Positions 17,220 to 25,705 of a DNA stretch of 64,000 nt are shown in pieces; positions within the stretch are counted from its first letter, which is position 1, and the number at the start of each line of letters is the position of its first letter. Origin of the DNA: Desulfatirhabdium sp040755275 (GTDB lineage Bacteria; Desulfobacterota; Desulfobacteria; Desulfobacterales; Desulfatirhabdiaceae). The DNA is taken from NCBI GenBank assembly GCA_040755275.1, contig JBFMBE010000001.1, positions 1 through 64,000 of the forward strand, written 5' to 3'. The notes under the pieces were generated by a model that worked only from the letters and a program-made list of their open reading frames with translations, did not search any database and was not told where the DNA came from. The position numbers and the translations under genes were made by a program.

Positions 17220-17996
17220 ATGCATGAGTTCCATCACAACATGGATCCATTGAGCGATCGGCCCGCCGATACGATCGCCCTGGATGGTCTTGTCGTCATT
17301 TGCGGCAATTACGGAAGCGGCAAGAGTGAGGTTTCCATCAACCTGGCAGCCTTCAAGCGCTCGTGCGGATACACCGTTCGCCTGGCGGATCTCGATCTCG
17401 TCAATCCCTATTTTCGTTCCCGGGAGGCTAGGGGCGCACTCGAAGCACTCGGTATCGATGTCATCCTGCCGGACCTGAAATATTTTCATGCCGATCTTCC
17501 GATTCTTTCCAGAAATGTCGGCGGCATGATCAAGGGTGGAACGGATCTGAACATTCTCGATGTCGGGGGAGACGATGTCGGTGCCCGGGTTTTGTCCGCC
17601 CTCGCCGATGCATTTGCCGGCCAGCCGGTAACCGTGCTGCAGGTGGTCAACCCGAATCGGCCCCAGACCAGTACGATTGCAAAGGTTCGTCATATCCGGG
17701 CAGGCATCGAGGCCGCCTCCAGACTGAGGCTCACCGGATGGATCGGGAACGCCAACCTCATTGATGAAACGGATGTGGAGACCGTACTGGAAGGCTATGC
17801 ATTCCTGCTGGATCTATCGAAAGAATCCGGTCTTCCGATCGCCTTCATCACGGTTCCGGAAGCGCTCAGGGCAGACGAAGCATTGAGGCGGGTCGATGTA
17901 CCGATTCTGTCGATCCATCGACAACTCGTTCCGCCCTGGAAGCCAACGGGCCGCCTTGGGGTGGGGCTAAGACCGCTGTTTTCGGAAAAGGGATAA
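17220..17996 (+). CDS. P-loop ATP-binding protein (MinD/CobB-like)
   Basis: A 258-residue nucleotide-binding protein with a Walker A motif GNYGSGKSEVSINLA near residue 30, a deviant Walker-type region LADLDLVNPYFRSRE, and ILDVGGDDVGARVL near 113, resembling the SIMIBI class (MinD/ParA/CobQ-CobB). It lies just upstream of the ferredoxin and 2-oxoacid oxidoreductase genes, so a role in assembling or regulating that complex is possible but only inferred. No ribosome site is clear; the ATG at 17241 is an alternative start. Confidence 0.75.
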   Translation: MHEFHHNMDPLSDRPADTIALDGLVVICGNYGSGKSEVSINLAAFKRSCGYTVRLADLDLVNPYFRSREARGALEALGIDVILPDLKYFHADLPILSRNVGGMIKGGTDLNILDVGGDDVGARVLSALADAFAGQPVTVLQVVNPNRPQTSTIAKVRHIRAGIEAASRLRLTGWIGNANLIDETDVETVLEGYAFLLDLSKESGLPIAFITVPEALRADEALRRVDVPILSIHRQLVPPWKPTGRLGVGLRPLFSEKG

Positions 17997-18019
17997 ATGG
18001 AGTCTACAAGGAGAAAGAC

Positions 18020-18244
18020 ATGAGTTACCGCTATACGATCGATGTGGATCGATGCAAGGGATGCGGTCTGTGTGTGGCCGTTTGCCCCAAACACGTTCTG
18101 GAGATAGCATCCGAGTTGAATGCCAAGGGATATTTCCCGGCCTATCAGGCCAGGCCACAGGATTGTGTACACTGTTCAACCTGTTGCATCATGTGCCCGG
18201 ATGTGGCCATTTCCATTGTGGAGCTGGCTGAAGAAACCGTCTGA
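18020..18244 (+). CDS. 2x[4Fe-4S] ferredoxin subunit of 2-oxoacid oxidoreductase
   Basis: A 74-residue bacterial-type ferredoxin. Two cluster motifs are complete: CKGCGLCVAVCP (about 12-23) and CVHCSTCCIMCP (about 50-61). As the first subunit gene of the oxidoreductase operon it corresponds to the delta (KorD/VorD) subunit that carries electrons from the TPP-dependent core. AAGGAGAAAGAC precedes the ATG. It lies 24 nt after the P-loop gene and 92 nt before the alpha subunit. Confidence 0.92.
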   Translation: MSYRYTIDVDRCKGCGLCVAVCPKHVLEIASELNAKGYFPAYQARPQDCVHCSTCCIMCPDVAISIVELAEETV

Positions 18245-18336
18245 TGCATCGACCTTTCCGGTTCGGTGCTCCTGTATTCGTTGGCAGGGCTCCCCTCGAT
18301 GAATGCGGGAATGGAGCAGTAGAAGGAGGATTGGAC

Positions 18337-19422
18337 GTGAAAAAAGTATTGATGAAGGGAAACGAGGCCATTGGAGAAGCAGCCATTCGGGCCGGATGCC
18401 TCAATTATTTCGCCTATCCGATCACACCGCAGTCAGAGGTCGCGGAATACCTCTCGAAGCGGATGCCCGAGGTCGGCGGTGTGTTCCTACAGGGGGAAAG
18501 CGAGGTGGCTGTCGGATACATGATCTTCGGTGCCGCTGCCTGCGGGGCGCGGGTGTTCACGACATCGAGCAGCCCCGGCATCAGCCTGATGAGCGAGGCC
18601 ATCAGCTACATTGCAGGAGCCGAATGTCCGGCCGTGTTCGTCAATATCATGCGGGGCGGGCCGGGCCTCGGCGGGATTCTTCCGTCTCAGGGTGACTATC
18701 TTCAGTCCACCAAAGGCGGCGGTCACGGGGATTACCGCATGCTCGTCATGGCGCCCGCCAGTGTTCAAGAAGCCGCCGAAATGGTCATGCAGGCCTTTCC
18801 TCTGGCCGAAAAATACCGCAACCCCGTGATGATTCTCGGAGATGGGCTGATCGGTCAGATGATGGAGCCCGTCATGTTTCCGGACCATCTGCGTTCCGAG
18901 CCGTCCAACAAGGACGCATGGGCCACAAACGGGATGGATACCCGCAAGAGCGACAAACGCAACCTCGTCAAGTCGCTCTACCTCGATCCGAATGTCTTGA
19001 ACAGCCAGAATCTCAAACTCAAGGCCAAATACGAGCAGATGAAGCGGGAAGAAATCCGCTTCGAATCATACAACACCGAAGTTCCCTATCAGGCGCTGAT
19101 CGTCAGCTACGGAACCATGAGCCGAGTATGCAAGACGGCCATCGAAAACCTCAAGGAAAAAGGCATCGAGGTCGGTCTCATTCGTCCTCAAACCCTGTTC
19201 CCCTTCCCGGAAATGGCCATCCGGCAGGCGTGTGACCGGCCGGAATGCCGGGTGGTTCTCTCCATCGAAATGAGCATGGGACAGATGCTCGAAGACGTCG
19301 AACGGAGCGTTCAGGGAAAGAAGCCTGTGGAATGGTATGGGAAATGCGGCGGAGAAGTCCCGACCCCGGAAGAGGTCATGGATGTCGTCCGCTCATTTCT
19401 GAAGCAATACGGGAAGGAGTGA
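18337..19422 (+). CDS. vorB: 2-oxoacid:ferredoxin oxidoreductase alpha subunit (VorB/KorA-like)
   Basis: A 361-residue pyrimidine-binding subunit. It starts MKKVLMKGNEAIGEAA, followed by YPITPQSEVAEYL and FTTSSSPGISLMSEAISYI, all typical of the alpha subunit of ketoisovalerate or 2-oxoglutarate ferredoxin oxidoreductases. The enzyme decarboxylates a 2-oxoacid with CoA and reduces ferredoxin; whether the substrate is a branched-chain oxoacid or 2-oxoglutarate cannot be fixed here. The start is GTG at 18337, seven nt after AAGGAGG; the frame is open back to 18244 but lacks a site there. beta follows after 5 nt. Confidence 0.92.
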   Translation: MKKVLMKGNEAIGEAAIRAGCLNYFAYPITPQSEVAEYLSKRMPEVGGVFLQGESEVAVGYMIFGAAACGARVFTTSSSPGISLMSEAISYIAGAECPAVFVNIMRGGPGLGGILPSQGDYLQSTKGGGHGDYRMLVMAPASVQEAAEMVMQAFPLAEKYRNPVMILGDGLIGQMMEPVMFPDHLRSEPSNKDAWATNGMDTRKSDKRNLVKSLYLDPNVLNSQNLKLKAKYEQMKREEIRFESYNTEVPYQALIVSYGTMSRVCKTAIENLKEKGIEVGLIRPQTLFPFPEMAIRQACDRPECRVVLSIEMSMGQMLEDVERSVQGKKPVEWYGKCGGEVPTPEEVMDVVRSFLKQYGKE

Positions 19423-19427
19423 ATCCC

Positions 19428-20165
19428 ATGGGAAAAACATTTCAAAAACCGCAAGCCCTCTCCGATACGCCCACCCATTACTGCCCGGGGTGTACCCACG
19501 GCGTCATTCATCGGTTGATTGCAGAAGTGATCGATGAGATGGGCATCCGGGGGAAGATGGTCGGAATCGCTCCGGTCGGTTGCGCCGTTCTGGCATACAA
19601 TTACTTCACCTTCGATTTTCAGGAAGCCGCCCACGGTCGTGCGCCTGCCATGGCCACCGGTATCAAGCGGGTTCGTCCCGACCTCATGGTCTTCACCTAC
19701 CAGGGAGACGGAGACTTGGCCAGTATCGGCATGGGGGAAATCATCCATGCAGCCAACCGGGGCGAGAAATTCACGACGATTTTCGTGAACAACGCCGTCT
19801 ATGGGATGACGGGCGGCCAGATGGCGCCGACCACCATGCCCAACCAGAGGACCACGACATCCCCCATGGGGCGTAACGTGGCGGAAGTCGGCATGCCCAT
19901 CAAGGTGGCGGAACTGATTGCATCTCTGCAGACCCCTGCCTATATCACCCGGCAGACGGTCATCAAGCCCAAATACATCGTCAAGGCCAAGAAGGCCATC
20001 CGACAGGCATTCGAATATCAGCTGGCAGGAAAGTGTTACAGCTTCGTGGAAGTCGTGAGTACCTGCCCGACCAACTGGGGATTGACGCCCCTGGAGGCGG
20101 TCAAGTGGGCGGAGACGACGATGCTGCCGTATTACGAGCTGGGCGACAAGAAAGTTCCGGATTGA
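19428..20165 (+). CDS. 2-oxoacid:ferredoxin oxidoreductase beta subunit (TPP-binding)
   Basis: A 245-residue TPP-binding subunit. HYCPGCTHGVIHRL near the N terminus, APVGCAV, and the TPP/Mg motif GDGDLASIGMGEIIHAANRG ending in NN (about 90-118) are all present. Conserved cysteines (CPGC, VGC, STCPTNWG) match those that bind the internal [4Fe-4S] cluster in this family. It lies 5 nt downstream of alpha; AAGGAG is in the alpha 3' end. The gamma gene follows after 136 nt, in which I see no other feature. Confidence 0.93.
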   Translation: MGKTFQKPQALSDTPTHYCPGCTHGVIHRLIAEVIDEMGIRGKMVGIAPVGCAVLAYNYFTFDFQEAAHGRAPAMATGIKRVRPDLMVFTYQGDGDLASIGMGEIIHAANRGEKFTTIFVNNAVYGMTGGQMAPTTMPNQRTTTSPMGRNVAEVGMPIKVAELIASLQTPAYITRQTVIKPKYIVKAKKAIRQAFEYQLAGKCYSFVEVVSTCPTNWGLTPLEAVKWAETTMLPYYELGDKKVPD

Positions 20166-20301
20166 TTGGGAAGAGGGAAGGGACAACAGGGAATCGGGGC
20201 GGTTCGTTCCATCGTCCGAACCCAATCTTCTCGGGAAAACGAACTGCCATACAGCCTGAAATCCGGGTTCAGCCACCCGGAAACGGACAGGCTCTGGAGG
20301 A

Positions 20302-20844
20302 ATGATGCAACACGAAGTGATGTTCGCCGGTTTCGGTGGACAAGGCATCTTGCTGAGCGCAAAACTGCTGGCTCATGCCGGAATGGAGCAGGGCTACGAA
20401 GTCGGGTGGGTCCCCTCGTACGGGCCCGAAATGCGGGGTGGAACGGCTTATTGTACGGTGGTCATCGCCGATCGGCCGATCGGTTCCCCCATCATTCGAA
20501 ACCCCAAACATCTGGTGGCCATGAACCGGCCATCCCTCGAGAAATTCGCTCCGGTCGTCAAGCCCGGCGGGGTGATTCTCATCAACAAATCGCTGATTTC
20601 CATCGGCTCCAACCGATCGGATGTCGACGAGATCGCCGTATCGGTCAACGAAATCGCCCAGGAGGCCGGCAGCATCCGCTCGGCCAACATCGTGGCCCTG
20701 GCTGCCTTTGCCGCTCGAAGCGGCATCGTCGATCTGGAGATTCTCCGTCGGTGTATTCAGGAAGAATTCGAAGCCAAGCCGAAGCTGATTCCGATCAACA
20801 TGAAGGCCTTCGATGAAGGTGTGAAGGCCGCAAGGATTTCATGA
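20302..20844 (+). CDS. 2-oxoacid:ferredoxin oxidoreductase gamma subunit
   Basis: A 180-residue gamma subunit with the family N terminus FAGFGGQGILLSAKLLA and the WVPSYGPEMRGGTAYCTV signature. It completes the four-subunit enzyme with the ferredoxin, alpha and beta genes upstream. Two neighbouring ATGs at 20302 and 20305 follow GGAGGA; the second has the better spacing. The stop codon overlaps the hisC start in an ATGA. Confidence 0.92.
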   Translation: MMQHEVMFAGFGGQGILLSAKLLAHAGMEQGYEVGWVPSYGPEMRGGTAYCTVVIADRPIGSPIIRNPKHLVAMNRPSLEKFAPVVKPGGVILINKSLISIGSNRSDVDEIAVSVNEIAQEAGSIRSANIVALAAFAARSGIVDLEILRRCIQEEFEAKPKLIPINMKAFDEGVKAARIS

Positions 20845-21941
20845 ACCCCCCTGTTTCCGAAGCCATTCTTTCCATTACCCCCTACAAGCCGGGCAAGCCT
20901 TTGGAAGAGCTCGCCCGGGAGTATGGGGTGACGGATGCCGTCAAGCTGGCATCCAACGAAAACCCCCTGGGACCTTCGCCGAAGGCAGTGGAAGCCGTGC
21001 GAAAGGCGCTCGGCAACCTGCACCGGTATCCGGACGGGGCCTGTCACGACCTGGTGGTGAGGCTGGCTGAAACACTCGGCGTTTCTGAGCAGGAAATCGT
21101 CGTCGGCAACGGTTCGGACGACATCATCGCCATGTTGACCCGAGCCTTTCTTCAGCCAGGGGACGAAGCCATCATCGCCGATCCGACGTTTCTGATGTAT
21201 GAAATCGGCATCCGGACGAGCGGGGCACGGGTTGTCAAGGTACCGGTGGAGGGTCTGGGGATTCGGGTCGATGCGATTCTGGATGCCGTCGGGAAACGAT
21301 GCAGGCTGATCTTTCTGTGTAATCCCAACAATCCGACCGGGGCCGTGGTTTCGGATGCCGAATTTCGGCGATTGCTGGATGGGTTGCCTTCAGACGTTCT
21401 TCTGGTGGTCGACGAAGCCTATATGGAATTCGTTCGAGACCCGCATTGCGCCAGGAGTCTCGAGCTGCGGCGCACCACGGATCGGGCCGTCGTGACGCTT
21501 CGGACCTTTTCGAAGGCGTACGGGCTTGCCGGGCTTCGGGTCGGTTACGGTGTCATGCCGGCATGGGTCGCCGATATTCTGCACCGGGTCCGTCAGCCGT
21601 TCAATGTCAACACCCTGGCTCAGGTCGCTGCCGCGGCTGCCCTCGACGATGTCGCGTTTCTCAACGACAGCATCCGGTGCGTACATGAAGGCATCGACTG
21701 GATGCAGGCCGAAATCGAGGCGATGGGACTTGTCTGCCATCCGACCCAGGCCAACTTCTTCCTGATCGATGTCGGCCGCTCTGCCGAGGCCGTCTTCCAG
21801 GCCATGCTCCGGGAGGGGGTGATCGTGCGTTCGATGCGGGCCTATGGGTATCCGACCCATATCCGGGTGAATGCCGGAACGCTGGCGGAAAACGAACGGT
21901 TCATTGCCGCCCTGAGACGGGTGATTCCAGAGGTTGTATGA
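20841..21941 (+). CDS. hisC: Histidinol-phosphate aminotransferase
   Basis: A 366-residue PLP-dependent aminotransferase of the HisC family, expected to convert imidazole acetol-phosphate to histidinol-phosphate in histidine synthesis. Marks are KLASNENPLGPS, the LCNPNNPTG motif (about 158), VVDEAYMEF (about 190) and the PLP lysine in TFSKAYGLAGLRVGY (about 224). Many organisms use such enzymes for aromatic amino acids too. It overlaps korC-type gamma and cmk by 4 nt each, so the three are probably translated together. Confidence 0.9.
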   Translation: MNPPVSEAILSITPYKPGKPLEELAREYGVTDAVKLASNENPLGPSPKAVEAVRKALGNLHRYPDGACHDLVVRLAETLGVSEQEIVVGNGSDDIIAMLTRAFLQPGDEAIIADPTFLMYEIGIRTSGARVVKVPVEGLGIRVDAILDAVGKRCRLIFLCNPNNPTGAVVSDAEFRRLLDGLPSDVLLVVDEAYMEFVRDPHCARSLELRRTTDRAVVTLRTFSKAYGLAGLRVGYGVMPAWVADILHRVRQPFNVNTLAQVAAAAALDDVAFLNDSIRCVHEGIDWMQAEIEAMGLVCHPTQANFFLIDVGRSAEAVFQAMLREGVIVRSMRAYGYPTHIRVNAGTLAENERFIAALRRVIPEVV

Positions 21942-22669
21942 ATGCTCCGTTTCTGGTCAACGGGGTTCCGATCGTCGTCACGATCGACGGGCCGGCAGGT
22001 GCCGGAAAAACCACCGTCAGCCGGAAGCTTGCCGAGCGTCTCGGATATCGGTACCTCGATACCGGTGCCCTGTATCGGGCCGCAGCCGTCCTGATCACGG
22101 ATGCCGGTTGTGCAGAAACCGATCTCGATTGCATCCGTCGGGTACTGGAGGAGAAGAAAATCGAATACCGTATGACGGACGCCGGCACTGCCGATGTGTT
22201 TGCCGACGGGGAACGCATTACCCATCGGTTGCGGTCTCCGGAAATCGCCCTGGCAGCGTCCCGATTGTCCGCCCTGCCTGTGGTTCGGGAAGCGCTGCTG
22301 TCCATGCAACGGGATGTCGCGGTGTCGGGCGGTGTGGTCTGTGAAGGCCGCGACATGGGAACCGTGGTGTTTCCGGATGCCGCGGCCAAGTTCTATCTCG
22401 ATGCGTCCCCCAAGGTTCGTGCCAAACGCCGTTATCTGGAGCTTGTTGCATCCGAGAGCCTTCCGGAAGGCATGGATGTGGCGGAGATCGAACGACAGAT
22501 CCGGGAACGGGATGATGCCGATCAGAATCGTGCCGTTGCTCCGCTTCGGATTCCGCACGATGCATGGATCGTTGACTCGTCCGACATGGGCGTCGATTCG
22601 GTCGTACAGTACATGGTGGGACGTATCGGTTCGATGACAGGGGACCGTTCCGAAGAGCAGGTGCTATAA
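21938..22669 (+). CDS. cmk: Cytidylate kinase
   Basis: A 243-residue (d)CMP kinase that phosphorylates CMP and dCMP with ATP. IDGPAGAGKTTVSRKLAERLG is the P-loop region (about 16-36), followed by YLDTGALYRAAA. CEGRDMGTVVFPDA and KFYLDASPKVRAKRR are the NMP-binding and lid segments. It is somewhat longer than the E. coli enzyme (227). The start overlaps the hisC stop. It is the last gene of this tightly packed run; 81 nt separate it from the next. Confidence 0.94.
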   Translation: MNAPFLVNGVPIVVTIDGPAGAGKTTVSRKLAERLGYRYLDTGALYRAAAVLITDAGCAETDLDCIRRVLEEKKIEYRMTDAGTADVFADGERITHRLRSPEIALAASRLSALPVVREALLSMQRDVAVSGGVVCEGRDMGTVVFPDAAAKFYLDASPKVRAKRRYLELVASESLPEGMDVAEIERQIRERDDADQNRAVAPLRIPHDAWIVDSSDMGVDSVVQYMVGRIGSMTGDRSEEQVL

Positions 22670-22750
22670 TATGGCGGTTGGTCACAGGCCGTCTTCTTGC
22701 CGAAAACTGTGTAACTTCCAACCCTTCAAAAGTCATCCATACCCGTTGAG

Positions 22751-24622
22751 ATGATACAATCTCTTCGCCGCCTCGTCACTACCATCCATCATCCCATTTT
22801 TTCGAACATTGCCTGGTGGGCTGCCTTTTCTTTCCTGTTGATTCCAGTCGTCGAGTTTCGAAATCGAATCGCCGACGATATCGATTCATCTTATATCTTT
22901 CTGCAAAACTATCTGGTGCATACGTCTTTTCTTTTCGGAAAGGACGTCGTTTTCACCTATGGTCCATTGGGATTTTTGATTCTGCATTTGAATTACCATC
23001 ACAATCTCATCTGGGCCATTGGCTTCGCACTCCTGCTGTGGGGTCTTGTCATCGGAGGGCTTTGGTATTACTTGACCCGCTTCCCCCAACAGAAATTTTC
23101 ACTGCTTGCCTTTGTTCTTCTGGCTTTGACCATCAGCAACAACATCTATTACACCTTTGTTTTTCTGTATTCCGCTCAATCCTTGATATTTCCCAGAACC
23201 GCCCGCTATGTCTCCTTCTGGTTGCTGCTTCTCTATGCCGTGTTGATGGTTTTCGTGAAACTGGATATCGGCATATCTACCCTGATCATTTGCATGGTGA
23301 TTCTGCTGACCTATGTCGTTGGCAAGGAAATCTCCCTTTCCCAGGGAATCCTCCTGCTTGCCTGCGTTCCCATCCTCTTCGCTCTGTCCTACTGGATATA
23401 CAATCCTTCCTGGGCGGATTTGTGGACATATGTCAAAAGCGGTCTCGACCTTTCCGGTGAATACGCCGCGTTGCTTTCCCTAGGCGAAGAACCGGTCGCT
23501 TTCCGGGTCGGTACGGGTGCTCTTGTCCTGTGGATCCTCATGACGGGCTGGTTGTTCTTTCGAAAACAGGTTCAGATGGGATTTCTCTTTCTCATCGGTT
23601 CCATTCAGCTCTGGTTTTCATACAAGCATGGATTCATCCGGCAGGATTATCCGCACTGGATCATGTTTTTCGAGAAGATCCCGGCGCTGTTCGGAGCGAC
23701 TGCCCTGTTCGTTTCGACGGAGAATCTCAGACGATGGACAGCCGGGTTTGGTCTTACGATGATCGGGGTGATGTTCTGGTTTCATGTCGTTCATGACAAC
23801 GGAGTGATTTACTTGGAGGACCTCTTTGAAGATCGCACGATTGTCTTCCGGTTGCCCGAAGTCGTATCTCTTCTCCGTTCATCTCCGGTGAACGGGATTC
23901 AACCAATTCCATCCGAGCTTCGATCCGAGATCGGGAATCGACCGGTGACGATTTTTCCCTGGGCCTTGTCCAGGGTTTTTTCGGATAGCTTGAACTACGT
24001 GCCCATGTTCGTTCCCCAATCCTATCAAGCCTATACCGCTTTTCTGGATCGGCAGACGGCCATGAAGCTCGAAGCAGGGGAAACGATACCGGAGTTCGTG
24101 CTTTTTGACTGGATGCGCATCGATGACCGCCATCCCTTGGTGGATGTTCCCCATACCTGGTTGATCTTCTACAAATGGTACAATGCCAAACGATGTGAAG
24201 ACCAATTGTATTTGGTCAGGCGTGCTACCCCTCGGTTTCAGGACATTCAATTCATCGAGAAAACGGTCGGGAGATTCGGGGAATGGATTTCCTTGCCTTT
24301 GGAACATCGGGGGGTGACGATTCAATGCAGCCTGAATAAAACGCTTGCTGGAAGGCTTGTCAACGCTGCATATCGATTGCCCCCCCTGATGATGGAGGTC
24401 GTGATGGCGTCCGGAATCGTTGTGGGTTGGCGGGTTCCTCCGGATGTCTTGAAAAATCCCACACTGATCGATTGCCTGCCGTTGACGGAAGAGCATGTAT
24501 TGGCTGTCATGAATGAAAAGGGATCGTCTTTTCCGGATCGGGTCCTTCGCTTTCGCCTCCATGGCGAGGGTGCCCGGTACTATCAGGAGCCGTTCAAGAT
24601 CACCTTCGGTCGATTGCAATAG
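22751..24622 (+). CDS. Large polytopic membrane protein of unknown function
   Basis: A 623-residue protein with about ten hydrophobic helices in residues 20-360 and a soluble C-terminal part (about 365-623). An N-terminal DDIDSSYIFLQNYL loop follows the first helix, and a FTYGPLGFL motif lies near 73. The overall shape (acidic first loop, many helices, C-terminal soluble domain) resembles GT-C type membrane glycosyltransferases, but no signature proves it. Codon use appears more AT-rich than in neighbouring genes. The start is ATG at 22751 without a strong ribosome site. Confidence 0.65.
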   Translation: MIQSLRRLVTTIHHPIFSNIAWWAAFSFLLIPVVEFRNRIADDIDSSYIFLQNYLVHTSFLFGKDVVFTYGPLGFLILHLNYHHNLIWAIGFALLLWGLVIGGLWYYLTRFPQQKFSLLAFVLLALTISNNIYYTFVFLYSAQSLIFPRTARYVSFWLLLLYAVLMVFVKLDIGISTLIICMVILLTYVVGKEISLSQGILLLACVPILFALSYWIYNPSWADLWTYVKSGLDLSGEYAALLSLGEEPVAFRVGTGALVLWILMTGWLFFRKQVQMGFLFLIGSIQLWFSYKHGFIRQDYPHWIMFFEKIPALFGATALFVSTENLRRWTAGFGLTMIGVMFWFHVVHDNGVIYLEDLFEDRTIVFRLPEVVSLLRSSPVNGIQPIPSELRSEIGNRPVTIFPWALSRVFSDSLNYVPMFVPQSYQAYTAFLDRQTAMKLEAGETIPEFVLFDWMRIDDRHPLVDVPHTWLIFYKWYNAKRCEDQLYLVRRATPRFQDIQFIEKTVGRFGEWISLPLEHRGVTIQCSLNKTLAGRLVNAAYRLPPLMMEVVMASGIVVGWRVPPDVLKNPTLIDCLPLTEEHVLAVMNEKGSSFPDRVLRFRLHGEGARYYQEPFKITFGRLQ

Positions 24623-24739
24623 ATGCGTGTTCGGGAGGGCCTCGAACAAGGCTTGCGTTCGAGGGGAGGTGACCATAGTTTTCTCGATGTATCCGGAGGT
24701 TAAATGGCTCTGGATTGGATTTCCGGGGCCTTTGGGCAA

Positions 24740-24850
24740 GAGAAGTCGTATTGAATCAAGTCGCCAAAAATCTGCAATTCTCTATTGGTCTGCCCCCCCT
24801 GCTTGAGGTCCGGCATTGACCGAAAAATCGTGGATAGCGAGTTTTAGCAA
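24740..24850. repeat. Degenerate fragment of the palindromic element family
   Basis: A TCGCCAAAAATCTG stretch near 24760 and CCTGCTTGAGGTCCGGCATTG near 24801-24821 resemble parts of copy 5 (13577-13620). Identity is low. The rest of 24623-24872 shows no gene. Confidence 0.4.
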
Positions 24851-24872
24851 CATCTTGGATAATCCATGTCAA

Positions 24873-25044
24873 TTCCGCCGAAACAATGTACCAATTTTTC
24901 CGGTGAGAAAATCCACCCGTTCTCGCCAATTTGATTCATTCGTTTTCTTCCTCAATTTGCGATAGAAAATTCTTTTTTCTTCCTCCGGTGTTTCAAGTGA
25001 GATTGCATTCCTGAAGACTTTGTTCTGATATGGTTTCTTCCATA
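24873..25044. repeat. Direct repeat DR1 (172 bp), left of the Fic region
   Basis: This stretch matches 26902-27060 in the same orientation, with roughly four of five bases conserved by eye and an 11-13 bp indel. Shared blocks include CATTCGTTTTCTT, CAATTTGCGATAGAAAA and CTTTTTTCTTC. On the minus strand both copies encode a similar Lys/Arg-rich peptide (EEKR-FYRKL-KKTN), but the frame breaks in DR1, so this may be a decayed small gene or an insertion-sequence end. Confidence 0.7.
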
Positions 25045-25059
25045 AGGAGGAAGAAACCA
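25031..25059 (+). promoter_or_regulatory. Hairpin that covers the ribosome site of the small CxxC protein
   Basis: TGGTTTCTTCC (25031-25041) and GGAAGAAACCA (25049-25059) form a perfect 11-bp stem with a 7-nt loop. The second arm and loop contain the GGAGG at 25046-25050, and the stem includes the A of the ATG. Confidence 0.6.
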
Positions 25060-25208
25060 TGGGTACGTTCAAATGCGTTCATTGTGGCAAAACCTGGGGC
25101 GATCCGATCAAAACGTATCTGGAAATACGTATCGAACAGCAGAACGATATTCGCAAAACTGTCCAGCAGTTCAACCAGTTCAAACGGGACGATGGCCTTC
25201 AGGTGTGA
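25059..25208 (+). CDS. Small CxxC (zinc-ribbon-like) protein, 49 residues
   Basis: A 49-residue reading frame with an excellent Shine-Dalgarno sequence, GGAGG 8 nt before the ATG. The N terminus has FKCVHCGKTW, one half of a zinc ribbon; the rest is polar and Gln-rich (EIRIEQQND...VQQFNQFKRDD). A single CxxC would need a dimer partner or another ligand for metal binding, or the gene may be a truncated remnant of a longer protein. It lies right after DR1 and inside the segment bounded by the two direct repeats. Function unknown. Confidence 0.5.
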   Translation: MGTFKCVHCGKTWGDPIKTYLEIRIEQQNDIRKTVQQFNQFKRDDGLQV

Positions 25209-25419
25209 GGAAACAGCTAGACATCTGATCCCTGAAGAAACCTCGGCATCCTTTTGGCAACCGATAGTCATTTAAGGACCTCTGTTGCCGGCACCACCCT
25301 ATTTGGCGCATTTTTGCGGCAACGACGCATACCCTTGTCCAAAATCAACCCCAAGCCCTAACTGGTCCCCTCAATACCGGAAAAATGGCCCCTATTTTCG
25401 TCGGAAGTAATATGAAACG

Positions 25420-25481
25420 ACAAGACCCCGGGGGGATCACCCCACGGGGTCTTGTGTTCAACAAGAACCGCTGAAGTTCAG
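25420..25481. other. Two adjacent perfect inverted repeats
   Basis: ACAAGACCCC (25420-25429) pairs with GGGGTCTTGT (25446-25455) across a 16-nt loop, and CCGCTGAA-G-TTCAGCGG follows at 25465-25481. Neither is followed by a T-run, so terminator function is uncertain. The surrounding 25209-25705 holds no convincing gene. Confidence 0.6.
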
Positions 25482-25705
25482 CGGATGAAATTTGACTCCC
25501 TGAGTGCAACCCTCTTCATAACCGTTCTCTTTCTTCTGCAGTTGACAGAAAACCAACATTATCAACTGGTTATAAAAGAGCAGGCCGTTCCCTGGGAGGT
25601 GGAAGCGGCGTTGAATCGACTTTCCCAGGCACCCAGTCAGGCCGTGTGTGTCACAAAGCATGGCGCAAATGTGGCGTAAACATTGTCGCAAACCTGTCGC
25701 AAAGA

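Noticed and set aside
25485..25679. A 64-codon frame with one hydrophobic stretch
   Set aside because: No ribosome site, overlaps the inverted repeats and shows no recognisable motif; too weak to call a gene.
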